Assembly (NCBI GenBank): GCA_023666265.1
Contig: JAMPCH010000023.1
Coordinates: 1-39,362, forward strand
Direction of reading: 5' to 3'
Source: Roseburia sp.
GTDB lineage: Bacteria; Bacillota; Clostridia; Oscillospirales; Ruminococcaceae
Length of the DNA stretch: 39,362 nucleotides
This document shows positions 31,688-39,351 of the stretch, in pieces (the stretch's first letter is position 1; every line of letters begins with the position of its first letter). Below the pieces are notes generated by a model. That model searched no databases, was not told where the DNA came from, and saw only the letters and a list, made by a program, of their open reading frames with translations. A program made the translations under genes and the position numbers.

Positions 31688-31916
31688 AAGGCTACACCGC
31701 ACAATGATTGTCGTTCGAGTGGCAGTCAGATTTTTCGTCAGATCGTGCAGAATTTTTGCAGGAAGGCTGATCTGTCGGTCAGCCCCCCTGTCACTGCGTG
31801 ACACCTCCCCCGCCCGGGGGAGACCACCTTTCAAAAAAATTCTGTGCGGTAGGCGGAAAATATGGCTGTCAATCGGACGGCAAAGCCGTAGGCGGTCATT
31901 GCGCGGTGTTGCCTTA
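31687..31916. repeat. MITE-like repeat family A, copy 3 (long form)
   Basis: A complete copy of about 230 bp with AAGGCTACACCGCACAAT at the left and ATTGCGCGGTGTTGCCTTA at the right. It is flanked by TA on both sides if the ends are taken as AGGC..GCCT, consistent with a TA target duplication. It contains the same internal cassette as copy 1 (GTCACTGCGTGAC and CCCCCGCCCGGGGG palindromes). The space after it (31917-32016) holds an AAGCGACC/GGTCGCTT hairpin and the leader of the EAL gene. Confidence 0.88.
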
Positions 31917-32016
31917 GGGCAGGCGTGCGCTTTAACAAGCGACCGCGAGGTCGGTCGCTTAGCAAAACCCCGCCGAGCGGCGCGCCTTCCCAAAATAAAA
32001 AAGGAGGTTATCCCCT

Positions 32017-33234
32017 ATGATCCCACTTATCACCGAGGACGAGCGCCAAAGGGCGGCGCGGATCGAGGAGGCGATCGAGGCTCGCGAATTTAAGGCGTAT
32101 TATCAGCCGCAGTATGACGCGGTCACGAGCCGCCTTATGAGCGCCGAGGCGCTCGTCCGTTGGATCAAGCCCGACGGGGCGCTCGTCCCGCCCGATGAGT
32201 TTATCCCCCTCGCCGAAAAAACGTCGGTCGTGACGGAGATCGACTGGTATATGCTCGAGGAGGTCTGCCGCTTTTTAAGGCGACGCGGGGACGAGGGGCT
32301 TCGCCGCGTCCCGGTCGCGGTCAACTTCTCGCGGAAGCATATCGGCGCGGAGCGCTTCACCGAGCGGCTCCGCGATACGGTCGACCGCTACGCGATCCCC
32401 CACGAGCTGATCGAGGTCGAGATCACGGAGTCCGCCATGGTCAGCGACCCGAAGGAGATCATCTCCTTCGTCGCGGAGGTTCGCGAGGCGGGCTTTAACG
32501 TCGCGATCGACGATTTCGGGAGCGGCTTTTCGTCGCTCAGCCTCGTAAAGGACATCTCGGCGAACGTCCTGAAGATCGACCGCTCGCTGTTAAGCGGGAA
32601 CTGTGAGAACGAGAAGGAACGGATCGTCCTCGAGAGTATTTTTGAGTTCGCCCACCGCCTAAAGCTCACGACGATCGCGGAAGGGGTCGAGACGCGGGAA
32701 CAGCTCGGCTTCCTCCGTACCTGTGACTGCCGCCTGATCCAAGGGTTTTTATTCTCGCGCCCGCTCCCCGAGGCGGCGTTCGCCGCCGCCCTCGACGAAG
32801 CGCCCGAGGACGCCCCCACCGAGGACATCCTCGTGACCCAAGCGCCCTCGAGCGTGACGAGCCTTTTAATGGAGGCGATCTTTACGCGCTTCCCGCTCGT
32901 GATCGTCTCGAACCTCACGCGAAACAGCTTTTATATGATGGCGTATGAAAATTTCTCGGCGACCTCCTGTCCCTCGACGGGCGTATTCGACGAGCTGATC
33001 GCCCACGGCGCTTCGAGTATGCACCCCGAGGATCAGGCGCTCTTTCGCGAGACCTTCGCGATCCCGAACCTCCTCGCGGCGCACGGGCGCGGCGAAAAAT
33101 ATGTGAAGGTCGTGACCCGCCAGCTCGGCGACGACGGCGTTTACCGCCGTGTCGAGACGACCGATTATTTCGTAAAAAATCCCGCCGTCGACGATGTCCT
33201 GATCATCGCGCTTTGTCAAAATTTGGATGATTGA
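32017..33234 (+). CDS. EAL-domain c-di-GMP phosphodiesterase
   Basis: A 405-aa cytoplasmic protein. Residues ~5-260 are an EAL domain hydrolysing c-di-GMP to pGpG. All catalytic motifs are present: AEALVRW (~43), NFS (~101), EITES (~135), IDDFGSGFSSL (~163), KIDRS (~186), AEGVET (~220) and QGFLFSRP (~242), so it should be active. The remainder (~265-405), with IVSNLTRNSFYMMAYENFSA and MHPEDQALFRETF, looks like the PAS-like sensory module often attached to clostridial GGDEF/EAL proteins. No membrane segments. A strong AAAGGAGG site lies nine bases before ATG. Its place next to the flagellar operon suggests control of motility. Confidence 0.92.
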   Translation: MIPLITEDERQRAARIEEAIEAREFKAYYQPQYDAVTSRLMSAEALVRWIKPDGALVPPDEFIPLAEKTSVVTEIDWYMLEEVCRFLRRRGDEGLRRVPVAVNFSRKHIGAERFTERLRDTVDRYAIPHELIEVEITESAMVSDPKEIISFVAEVREAGFNVAIDDFGSGFSSLSLVKDISANVLKIDRSLLSGNCENEKERIVLESIFEFAHRLKLTTIAEGVETREQLGFLRTCDCRLIQGFLFSRPLPEAAFAAALDEAPEDAPTEDILVTQAPSSVTSLLMEAIFTRFPLVIVSNLTRNSFYMMAYENFSATSCPSTGVFDELIAHGASSMHPEDQALFRETFAIPNLLAAHGRGEKYVKVVTRQLGDDGVYRRVETTDYFVKNPAVDDVLIIALCQNLDD

Positions 33235-33255
33235 GATTTAAGAGAGAGAAATTCA

Positions 33256-33305
33256 GCGGGGGCTCTGCCCCCGAGCCCCCGCTTCCTTTTGAACCAAAAG
33301 GAAGC
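33256..33305. repeat. Double-hairpin intergenic repeat
   Basis: GCGGGGGCTC (33256-33265) pairs with GAGCCCCCGC (33273-33282), and GCTTCCTTTT (33281-33290) pairs with AAAAGGAAGC (33296-33305); the two stems share two bases. It may end transcription of the EAL gene, or be a dispersed palindromic repeat. The stretch 33306-33500 shows no gene I can support. Confidence 0.6.
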
Positions 33306-33500
33306 GAAAAGCAATATTATTTCGGCGAGCTTCGATGAAAATATCCGTTTTTTGCTTCTTTGGAAGGATATGATATTGATAGACTTTATCACGATCTCGG
33401 TCGTGCCTAAACCCGAGACCGTTATAAGGTCTGTTTCTTTTTTGGGAAGGACTGCGATGCGGCGATTTTGGGAATATTCACGGGAAAAGCTCCCCGCCGC

Positions 33501-33530
33501 TTGACTTATACGCTTCTTTTATGGTATACT
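33501..33530 (+). promoter_or_regulatory. Sigma-A promoter of the zinc-ribbon protein gene
   Basis: TTGACT (33501-33506) and TATACT (33525-33530), 18 bases apart. The leader of about 75 bases contains a GGGAAG/CTTCCC hairpin. Confidence 0.72.
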
Positions 33531-33611
33531 GAAAGCAACACAAAAAGATCACGCCCCCGAACCCCCGAAAGCGCGGGAAGTCCCTTCCCCGCCCGATGAA
33601 AGGAAAAGCCT

Positions 33612-36600
33612 ATGTTTTGCACAAAATGCGGTAAACAGCTCGACTCCGCCGCGCGGTTCTGCTCCGCCTGCGGCGCGCCCGTCGCGAAGCCGATCGCGGA
33701 GGAAACGCCCGAAGCGGTAACGGTCGCGGAGACCGCCACCGAAACGAATATTCCCGAAGCGACCGAGACAACGAAAGTTGCGGAAAATACGACCGAAGCA
33801 AATACTCCCGAAACGCCCGCAACGGCGGAGATCGCGAAAACCGCGACCGAGGCGGATATTCCCGAAGTACCCGAGACGACGGAGGTTGCGGAAAATACAA
33901 CCACAGTAGATACTCCCGAAACGCCCAAGACAGCGGAGATCGCGAAAACCGCGACCGAGACGGATACTCCCGAAGCGACCGAGGCGGCGGAAGTTGCGGA
34001 AACCGCAACTCCGACGGAGACGGGCGCGACCCCCGCGACGGCGGAGATCGTAGAGAACGTCGTCGTCGCCCAAGCCGCCGAGGTCGTTGTCGCCGTCCAA
34101 GCCGAGGAAGGCGCAAAAGAAGCGGGAACGGATAAGTCCCCCGCTCCTTCCGCCGGGGAGAGCGCGGACACGGCGAAGCCGTCCGTTTCCCCCGCTCCTT
34201 CGGCGGCGGAGACGAACGCCGCGCCGAAGGCGGAGGAAGGGATCGCCGCCGAGCCGCTTCCCGCGCCGATCTTCTCCGAGTTCGCGAAGGAGAGCCCTTC
34301 CCCGAAGAAGAAAAAGAAAAAAGCCGCCCCCTTGATCGCGGGCGGGGTCGCCGTCGTCGTCGCGGGGACGGCGGCGGTCGGGTGGTTCGGCTTTCGGAAC
34401 CAAGTCTTGCGGCTCTTCCTCGGGGACGCGGGCTTCGCGGTCAGGATTGAGAAAAAAACGGGCGAGTTTTTGTCCTTCGGCGAGGGCGCGTCGTCAGCTC
34501 TTACCGAGGCGTTCGCCGCGCGGATCGACGAGGCGATCCCGCTCCTAAAGGAAGAGAGCGCGGACGAGATCGTATTCGAGGAATACGAGGACGCTCAGAT
34601 CGCGGAGACGATCGCCGAGCTTCGCGCGATCGTCGAGCGCTTCGGCGGGAGCGAGGTCGCCTTTGGGCTGTCGATCGAGCCGGACGTTCTTTTAAACAGC
34701 CTCCTCGGGCAGTCGGGCGAGGTCACGGAGCTTCTCGAGACGGTCGGGAAATTTCAGGGCGTTCTCCGCGCGGAAAGCGACGGGAACGCCGACCGCGTGG
34801 AATTTTCGGCGGAGTATGAGGGGGACGAGATCGTCGGCGGCGCGGTCACGCTCGACCCGAATAAGCTCATTATGACCGTCCCCGCGCTGAGCGGCTATAC
34901 CTTTTTTACCGAATACGCGGCGGCGGGCGAGACGGCGAGCGTGACCGTTTCGGCGGAGGAGCTCGGGCGGCTCGGCGAGGCGATCGCGGCGCTCTATTAC
35001 AAGGCTTACGCCGAGGCGGCGCTTACATACGAGGACGGGAGCTTCGCCGTCGCGGGGCGGACGGTCGAGGGGACGAGGATCCGCGCCGAGCTCTCCGCCG
35101 AACAAATGAACGCGCTTTATCAAAGGATCACCGATATGATCCAAAACGACGAATATTTAAGGGAATTTTATCGAACGGCGGTCGGCGAGGACGGGCGCGA
35201 ATATGACGAGCTTTTTACCGAGCCGATCGTCTTTAGCGCGCCCTTCGTCGCGGAAAGCTATATCGCCGCGAATGAGACCCTCCTCGCGAAGACCTATTCC
35301 TTCGCGATCGCCGAGGACGAGGAGGATCGGGACGAGGACGGGGAAAAAGATCCCGTTACCTTCGCTTACGCGAGACCCGACGAAAACGACAGCCTTAGGG
35401 TCGGGCTTCCCGACGGGAAGCGCTTTGGCTTTGACCGCCTCGCGAACGCGGAAACGGAGGAGGACGACGGGACGATCGAGCTTTTATATACCGGCTCGAC
35501 GGAGGAGGACGCGCCGACGCTCGTCCTCGCGCTCGATTACGTGGGCAGCGGGACGGCGGAGATAAACGGCGAGCCGATCGCGCTCGGGACATATACCCTT
35601 CACCTCTCGGAGAAGGACACCATGCTCCGCTCGCTCCTCCTCGGGTCGTCCGCCGCCGTAAAGACCGCCGACCCTTCGGAATATGAAGAGAAAGAGCCGA
35701 GCGGGACGCTCGCGATCCTCGATACGATCCTCGAGCGCTTTACGCTGACTGTTTCGGTGAAGGCGCTTGACGCGGCGGGCGGCGCGATCCGTACCGACCT
35801 TACGCTCTCTCTCGGGGATTATCTCTCGGTATCCGCCTATCTCGAACAAAAGCCGCTCGAAGGCGCGGGCGAGCCGATCGCGATCCCGTCGACCGAGGGA
35901 GAAAAAGCGATCAACATCAAGGAGGGCGCGGACGAGGCGACCGCGAGCGCCGTAAGGATCGACTATTACGAAAATCTTCTTCGGCGGATCGACGAAAACA
36001 GCTCCTTCGCGAAGCTCGCGGAAAAGCTCGAACTAAAAGAGGCGATCGAGGAAGCCCTCGCCGAGGAGCGCGAAAAGCTCGAATTTATGACGCATTACGC
36101 CAATTACAGCGACTATACCCGCTTTAGCGCCGATCCCGCCGCGTGGAACATCAGAAATGAGTTTGTCTCGGACTACTGGGACATTCTCCTCGCGCTGAAC
36201 GAGGACGGGAGCGAAAACGAGAAATGGGGGACGGAGGAATTCACCAAGACGATCCACCTCTACTTCGATAAAGACGGCGAGATGACCGTCCTCGACGACG
36301 GCGGATTGGGCTACTTTCTCGATTTCTCCGAGTTGACCTTTGACGAGGATCGTAAAAATCTTTACTGCGAAATTTTATTCTCGGCTTACGGGGAACAGCC
36401 GAACGGCGTGACCGTCGTCTATACCGACGACCCGAGCGACCTTCCCAAAAACCTCCCGACGGCGTATCACTATATCGACGAGGTCTATGAATGGGACGGG
36501 AAGGATAACGCGATCGGCGCGTATATCGTCGGGACGTCGCCTATCCTCGCCGAGGGCGTCTCGACCGCCGAGGAGCGCCTTCGCCAAGAGCGGGAGGAGC

Positions 36601-37745
36601 GGGCGAAGGAGCGCGAGGCGCTCGACGCGCTCAACGACGCGGCGAAGCGGCTCAACAGCGCGGTCAACGGCTTCCTACGGACGAACCCGAGCTTCTTTCA
36701 CCCGGACATATCGATCGCCTCGGCGATCGTCCGCTATGACGCGGACGCGGGCTGGGTCGTCGATTCCCTGACCGGGAACGACGGCGAGCTTACGGGCGCG
36801 AGCGATCTTTTCCCCGGGGGGACTTCCGCCGTCGGACAGCTCGCCGAACACCTCAACCGCCGCTTCCCCGATTTTACCCCCGTAAAGGCGCAGATCCACT
36901 TCGCGCGGGAATACAATACCGAGCGCGGCGAGTCGGAGGATATGACCGCGATCGGGACGGCGGTGATCGCGGCGGACGCGCACGCGCTCTTTCAGGACGG
37001 CGGTCTCCCGTGGGCGCTCGCCTTTTGGCTCGGGTATGAGTCGGGCTGGAACGGGAACAACCCCTCCGCCGACCCCGAGGCGGGCTATTACTGGCTCGAT
37101 CGCGACAGCTATCTCCTCCTCGGGAGCTATTGCGCCGAAACGGACGCGCCGCTCGGGGTCGAAGCGTATGAGAACGACGAGGATATTTTTGACCACGAGA
37201 TCGAGACGCTCGACGAATACGCGCGGCGGATCGCCGCCGTCGCCGCCCCCTACGCCGCCGAGCATACGCTTGTCGAGGAGGGACAGGTGCTTTATTCGCT
37301 CGTCCTCACGAATCAAAACGGACGTTGGCGCTTTGAGAACGCTTATACCAACAATTATCGGCTCTCGGACGGCGACGGGGTCGACCGCGCGGCAATCGCG
37401 GGACTGGTCAATGAGCTGAACGAGCGCACCGCCGACGGACGGCTCGGGATCGCGCGGGAGATCACGGCGGAGCTTCACTTCTTCGACGGCGAGGGCTTTG
37501 TCGGCGTCGGGACGGCGTTCGTTACGTCCGACCTCGACGTGACCGACGTTCACGTCCCCGGCGCTTGGGACTATAAAAACGGGTACTTCTACGACTGGAA
37601 CGCCCTTCGCCGCGCCGAGGAGAACCGCCCCGGGGTCTATTATAAGGATAACTATACGGCGATCCCCTTCGGGAGCTACTGCGCCGTCTCGGACGCGCCG
37701 CTCGGGCTTTATGAGCCGCGCGAGCGCGGGAGCGGCGCGGAGTAA
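33612..37745 (+). CDS. Large zinc-ribbon membrane protein with extracytoplasmic domains
   Basis: A 1377-aa protein. An N-terminal zinc ribbon (Cys 3, 6, 17 and 20 in CTKCG and CSACG) is followed by a low-complexity Thr/Glu/Ala linker (~36-165) made of degenerate units such as TPETPATAEIAKTATEAD, then more Ala/Pro-rich sequence. A lysine cluster and one transmembrane helix (PLIAGGVAVVVAGTAAVGWF, ~240-260) come next. The large remainder faces outside, mostly acidic and alpha/beta. At the C-terminus a ~200-residue domain is duplicated; each copy ends in a matching GSYCAETDAPLG or GSYCAVSDAPLG. Zinc-ribbon/one-TM proteins are common and mostly uncharacterised in clostridia; function unknown. RBS AAAGGAAA lies before ATG. 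Confidence 0.82.
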   Translation: MFCTKCGKQLDSAARFCSACGAPVAKPIAEETPEAVTVAETATETNIPEATETTKVAENTTEANTPETPATAEIAKTATEADIPEVPETTEVAENTTTVDTPETPKTAEIAKTATETDTPEATEAAEVAETATPTETGATPATAEIVENVVVAQAAEVVVAVQAEEGAKEAGTDKSPAPSAGESADTAKPSVSPAPSAAETNAAPKAEEGIAAEPLPAPIFSEFAKESPSPKKKKKKAAPLIAGGVAVVVAGTAAVGWFGFRNQVLRLFLGDAGFAVRIEKKTGEFLSFGEGASSALTEAFAARIDEAIPLLKEESADEIVFEEYEDAQIAETIAELRAIVERFGGSEVAFGLSIEPDVLLNSLLGQSGEVTELLETVGKFQGVLRAESDGNADRVEFSAEYEGDEIVGGAVTLDPNKLIMTVPALSGYTFFTEYAAAGETASVTVSAEELGRLGEAIAALYYKAYAEAALTYEDGSFAVAGRTVEGTRIRAELSAEQMNALYQRITDMIQNDEYLREFYRTAVGEDGREYDELFTEPIVFSAPFVAESYIAANETLLAKTYSFAIAEDEEDRDEDGEKDPVTFAYARPDENDSLRVGLPDGKRFGFDRLANAETEEDDGTIELLYTGSTEEDAPTLVLALDYVGSGTAEINGEPIALGTYTLHLSEKDTMLRSLLLGSSAAVKTADPSEYEEKEPSGTLAILDTILERFTLTVSVKALDAAGGAIRTDLTLSLGDYLSVSAYLEQKPLEGAGEPIAIPSTEGEKAINIKEGADEATASAVRIDYYENLLRRIDENSSFAKLAEKLELKEAIEEALAEEREKLEFMTHYANYSDYTRFSADPAAWNIRNEFVSDYWDILLALNEDGSENEKWGTEEFTKTIHLYFDKDGEMTVLDDGGLGYFLDFSELTFDEDRKNLYCEILFSAYGEQPNGVTVVYTDDPSDLPKNLPTAYHYIDEVYEWDGKDNAIGAYIVGTSPILAEGVSTAEERLRQEREERAKEREALDALNDAAKRLNSAVNGFLRTNPSFFHPDISIASAIVRYDADAGWVVDSLTGNDGELTGASDLFPGGTSAVGQLAEHLNRRFPDFTPVKAQIHFAREYNTERGESEDMTAIGTAVIAADAHALFQDGGLPWALAFWLGYESGWNGNNPSADPEAGYYWLDRDSYLLLGSYCAETDAPLGVEAYENDEDIFDHEIETLDEYARRIAAVAAPYAAEHTLVEEGQVLYSLVLTNQNGRWRFENAYTNNYRLSDGDGVDRAAIAGLVNELNERTADGRLGIAREITAELHFFDGEGFVGVGTAFVTSDLDVTDVHVPGAWDYKNGYFYDWNALRRAEENRPGVYYKDNYTAIPFGSYCAVSDAPLGLYEPRERGSGAE

Positions 37746-37766
37746 TTCCGTTAAGCCGACAATCAA

Positions 37767-37807
37767 TCAAGCCCCGAGCGGTGAACGATCACGGCTTCGG
37801 GGCTTGA
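37767..37807. terminator. Bidirectional terminator-like hairpin
   Basis: TCAAGCCCCGA (37767-37777) and TCGGGGCTTGA (37797-37807) form a perfect 11-bp stem. Only short T-rich tails follow on either strand, so terminator strength is uncertain. It lies between the zinc-ribbon gene and a convergent 32-codon ORF, whose last codons are in one arm. Confidence 0.6.
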
Positions 37808-37887
37808 TTTCTTATTCGGTCAGTAGTAAAAAAATCCTCTGAAACGCGATATTCATCCTCTCCGATCGGTCTGATGATATAGTCCAT
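37789..37887 (-). CDS. Tiny ORF (32 aa) with promoter and strong RBS
   Basis: A 32-codon ORF starting MDYIIRPIGEDEYRV and ending RNQAPKP, with GGAGG five bases before the ATG and a near-consensus promoter 35-60 bases upstream. Not recognised; no membrane segment. The combination of promoter, ribosome site, ORF and hairpin makes expression likely. It could also be the truncated start of a longer lost gene. Confidence 0.55.
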   Translation of the reverse strand: MDYIIRPIGEDEYRVSEDFFTTDRIRNQAPKP

Positions 37888-37921
37888 ATTCTCCTCCGAG
37901 TTCGCGGTGTGTTTTATGATC

Positions 37922-37950
37922 ATTATGCATGAAAGAAGGCGGGGTGTCAA
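37922..37950 (-). promoter_or_regulatory. Sigma-A promoter of the 32-codon ORF
   Basis: Minus-strand TTGACA (37950-37945) and CATAAT (37927-37922), 17 bases apart. Confidence 0.7.
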
Positions 37951-37996
37951 TGGAGGATCGCCCAAGCTTTGTATAGACTTCCTTCCCCCCACACCA

Positions 37997-38025
37997 AAAC
38001 GGACTGTACATCGTACAGTCCGTTT
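37997..38025. other. Perfect 13-bp inverted repeat
   Basis: AAACGGACTGTAC-ATC-GTACAGTCCGTTT, continuing into TTATAATC on the plus strand. It could be a terminator-like hairpin, or an operator overlapping a -10-like TATAAT (38025-38030) that lacks a clear -35. Confidence 0.6.
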
Positions 38026-38029
38026 ATAA

Positions 38030-38220
38030 TCTATTCAATTGTAAGTCTCACCTGTGCATTGGAAGAAGTTCCTTTCCGTTAAGATACGTGAAGTGAAAAT
38101 GATCAGCACATTGGAGTAATCCTTTCCGTCGGAATGTCGTTTAACTTGTAATAACCTTTCGTGTGTTCATTGGAACCAACTCCCATCATGAAAAATTATT
38201 TATAGAACGCTTTTCGCGGA
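38030..38220. other. Gene-free stretch with a degenerate repeated motif
   Basis: CATTGGA occurs at 38057, 38109 and 38168, each with a T/C-rich sequence nearby (TTCCTTTCCGT, TCCTTTCCGT, CTCCCATC). Spacing is 52 and 59 bases. No gene is seen. A CCGACTG-CGA-CAGTCGG hairpin follows at 38223-38239. Confidence 0.35.
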
Positions 38221-38347
38221 AGCCGACTGCGACAGTCGGAAGCTATACAGCGGAGTCTTTATCGTTTGGATACCGAACCGGGAGTTTCGACAAAACGTCG
38301 ATCGCTTGAGCCTCGCGCCGCCGAACGGATCGGGAGCGCCGAGCGCC

Positions 38348-38416
38348 TTAAAATTCACCCGCTTTTTCGGACGAGCCGCCCGCTAAAGACTGTTCAAAAG
38401 ATGTTTCCGTATCCAT
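38348..38416 (-). CDS. Tiny ORF (22 aa) with promoter and strong RBS
   Basis: A 22-codon ORF, MDTETSFEQSLAGG to KAGEF, with GGAAAGGAGG nine bases before the ATG and a promoter about 170 bases upstream. Not recognised. The same frame stays open for 35 codons after the TAA (to LPVRYPNDKDSAV), so this may be a nonsense-interrupted gene of ~58 codons or a leader peptide. Confidence 0.4.
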   Translation of the reverse strand: MDTETSFEQSLAGGSSEKAGEF

Positions 38417-38583
38417 GGGACTCGCCCTCCTTTCCGGTTAAATTGATACCCGGGCTTTCGCGCGGTATCTTCAGAATGCCGAAATCTGACTGTATAGTTT
38501 GTAAAGAGGAGATTTCAATTTTGGTCGTTTCCGAGATCCTGGGGAAAGATCCGCTTGGTCGCCGCCTCTCTTTCCTTAATACA

Positions 38584-38612
38584 AGAATACCACATTTTTT
38601 CGCAATTGTCAA
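38584..38612 (-). promoter_or_regulatory. Sigma-A promoter inside an inverted repeat
   Basis: Minus-strand TTGACA (38612-38607) and TATTCT (38589-38584), 17 bases apart. The -10 overlaps GAATACCACAT (38585-38595), which is repeated in perfect inversion as ATGTGGTATTC at 38676-38686. Confidence 0.6.
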
Positions 38613-38709
38613 TAGGTTTTCTTTAGTCATTTTGAATGATATTTTCAACAATTTTGTGTGCAATCTGTAAAATATATGTGGTATTCCGCGATTTTCCGTA
38701 AAACCCGTC

Positions 38710-38738
38710 TTGACATCTGACGGCGGTTTTGGTATAAT
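38710..38738 (+). promoter_or_regulatory. Sigma-A promoter of the DUF1292 gene
   Basis: TTGACA (38710-38715), a 17-base spacer and TATAAT (38733-38738), exact consensus. The second arm of an 11-bp inverted repeat ends 23 bases upstream of the -35. Confidence 0.88.
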
Positions 38739-38787
38739 AAATCTGTTGGGTACGCATACTGTACCCGAGAAAGGAACTCAAAAATTT

Positions 38788-39093
38788 ATGGCTGATGATG
38801 AAGAGCTCGACGGCTATGAGGCGGTCGTCGTTGATCTCGACGGGGAGGAATTTGAGCTGATCGATACGGTCGAGCTCGACGGGAAGCTCTACGCCGCCCT
38901 CACGCCGTATACCGAGGAGGACGACCTTCCCGACGAGGACGTCGAGTTTATCATTTTAGAGATGATCGACCAAGCCGACGGCGATCAATGTACGCTAAAG
39001 ACCGTCGACGACGAGGCGCTTTACGAAAGGGTCGGCGAGGCGTTTCTCTCGCTTTTTTCCGAGGAATTCGGCGAAGCGGACGACGAAGAATAG
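38788..39093 (+). CDS. DUF1292 (YrzB-like) acidic protein
   Basis: A 101-aa, very acidic cytoplasmic protein of the DUF1292 family: VVVDLDGEEFELIDTVELDGKLYAALTPY, then FIILEMI and a C-terminal ALYERVGEAFLSLFSEEF helix. DUF1292 proteins (YrzB in Bacillus) have no established function and usually lie beside the RuvX gene, which is not seen here. ATG 38788 was chosen because longer frames would begin upstream of the transcription start; AAAGGA is about 12 bases upstream. Confidence 0.85.
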   Translation: MADDEELDGYEAVVVDLDGEEFELIDTVELDGKLYAALTPYTEEDDLPDEDVEFIILEMIDQADGDQCTLKTVDDEALYERVGEAFLSLFSEEFGEADDEE

Positions 39094-39106
39094 ATCGATA
39101 TTCTTA

Positions 39107-39280
39107 CTGCCGCGTTCGATACAGCATGGTCACTATAATCCAACACATTATAATCGGGATTTCAGACCGGCGAGGGATTGCAGACCTCCCGCCCCGCGGA
39201 CGAAGGGAGCGTGAAATCGTCGGATGATCTTTACCCACCCTGCTTCGTGCGGGTTTTATACGCCATGTCCGGCGCGGCGG
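39107..39280 (+). ncRNA. ssrS: Structured RNA, possibly 6S RNA
   Basis: The stretch can fold into one long rod. The closing stem is CTGCCGCG (39107-39114) with CGCGGCGG (39273-39280), then CATGG (39125-39129) with CCATG (39263-39267). A large internal bubble contains two TATAAT-like strings, followed by GATTTC/GAAATC and a GGCGAGGG..CCTCCCGCC distal hairpin. On the 3' side of the bubble lies a small CCCTGCTTCGTGCGGG hairpin. This architecture and the ~175-nt length fit 6S RNA, which sequesters sigma-A RNA polymerase. No separate promoter was found just upstream; read-through from the DUF1292 promoter is possible. The call rests on shape, not on a database match. Confidence 0.4.
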
Positions 39281-39290
39281 TTAGCGAAAG

Positions 39291-39351
39291 GGCTTCCGAG
39301 ATAGGAAGCCCTCAGCCTGTCGAAAAAGTCCAGCAAAAGCTGGACTTTTTC
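39291..39351. terminator. Tandem hairpins ending in a strong bidirectional terminator
   Basis: GGGCTTCC-GAGATA-GGAAGCCC comes first. Then GAAAAAGTCCAGC-AAAA-GCTGGACTTTTTC (39322-39351) has A and T runs on either side, so it works on both strands. Confidence 0.82.

Noticed and set aside
33289-33504. A 71-codon open frame between the EAL and zinc-ribbon genes
   Set aside because: It starts inside a hairpin repeat, has no ribosome site and no recognisable sequence.
36675-37766. A 363-codon open frame antisense to the zinc-ribbon protein gene
   Set aside because: Shadow composition and no start signals; the sense frame has a promoter and ribosome site.
38050-38180. Degenerate CRISPR array
   Set aside because: The CATTGGA units are short, unequally spaced and not near-identical, and no cas genes are in the window.
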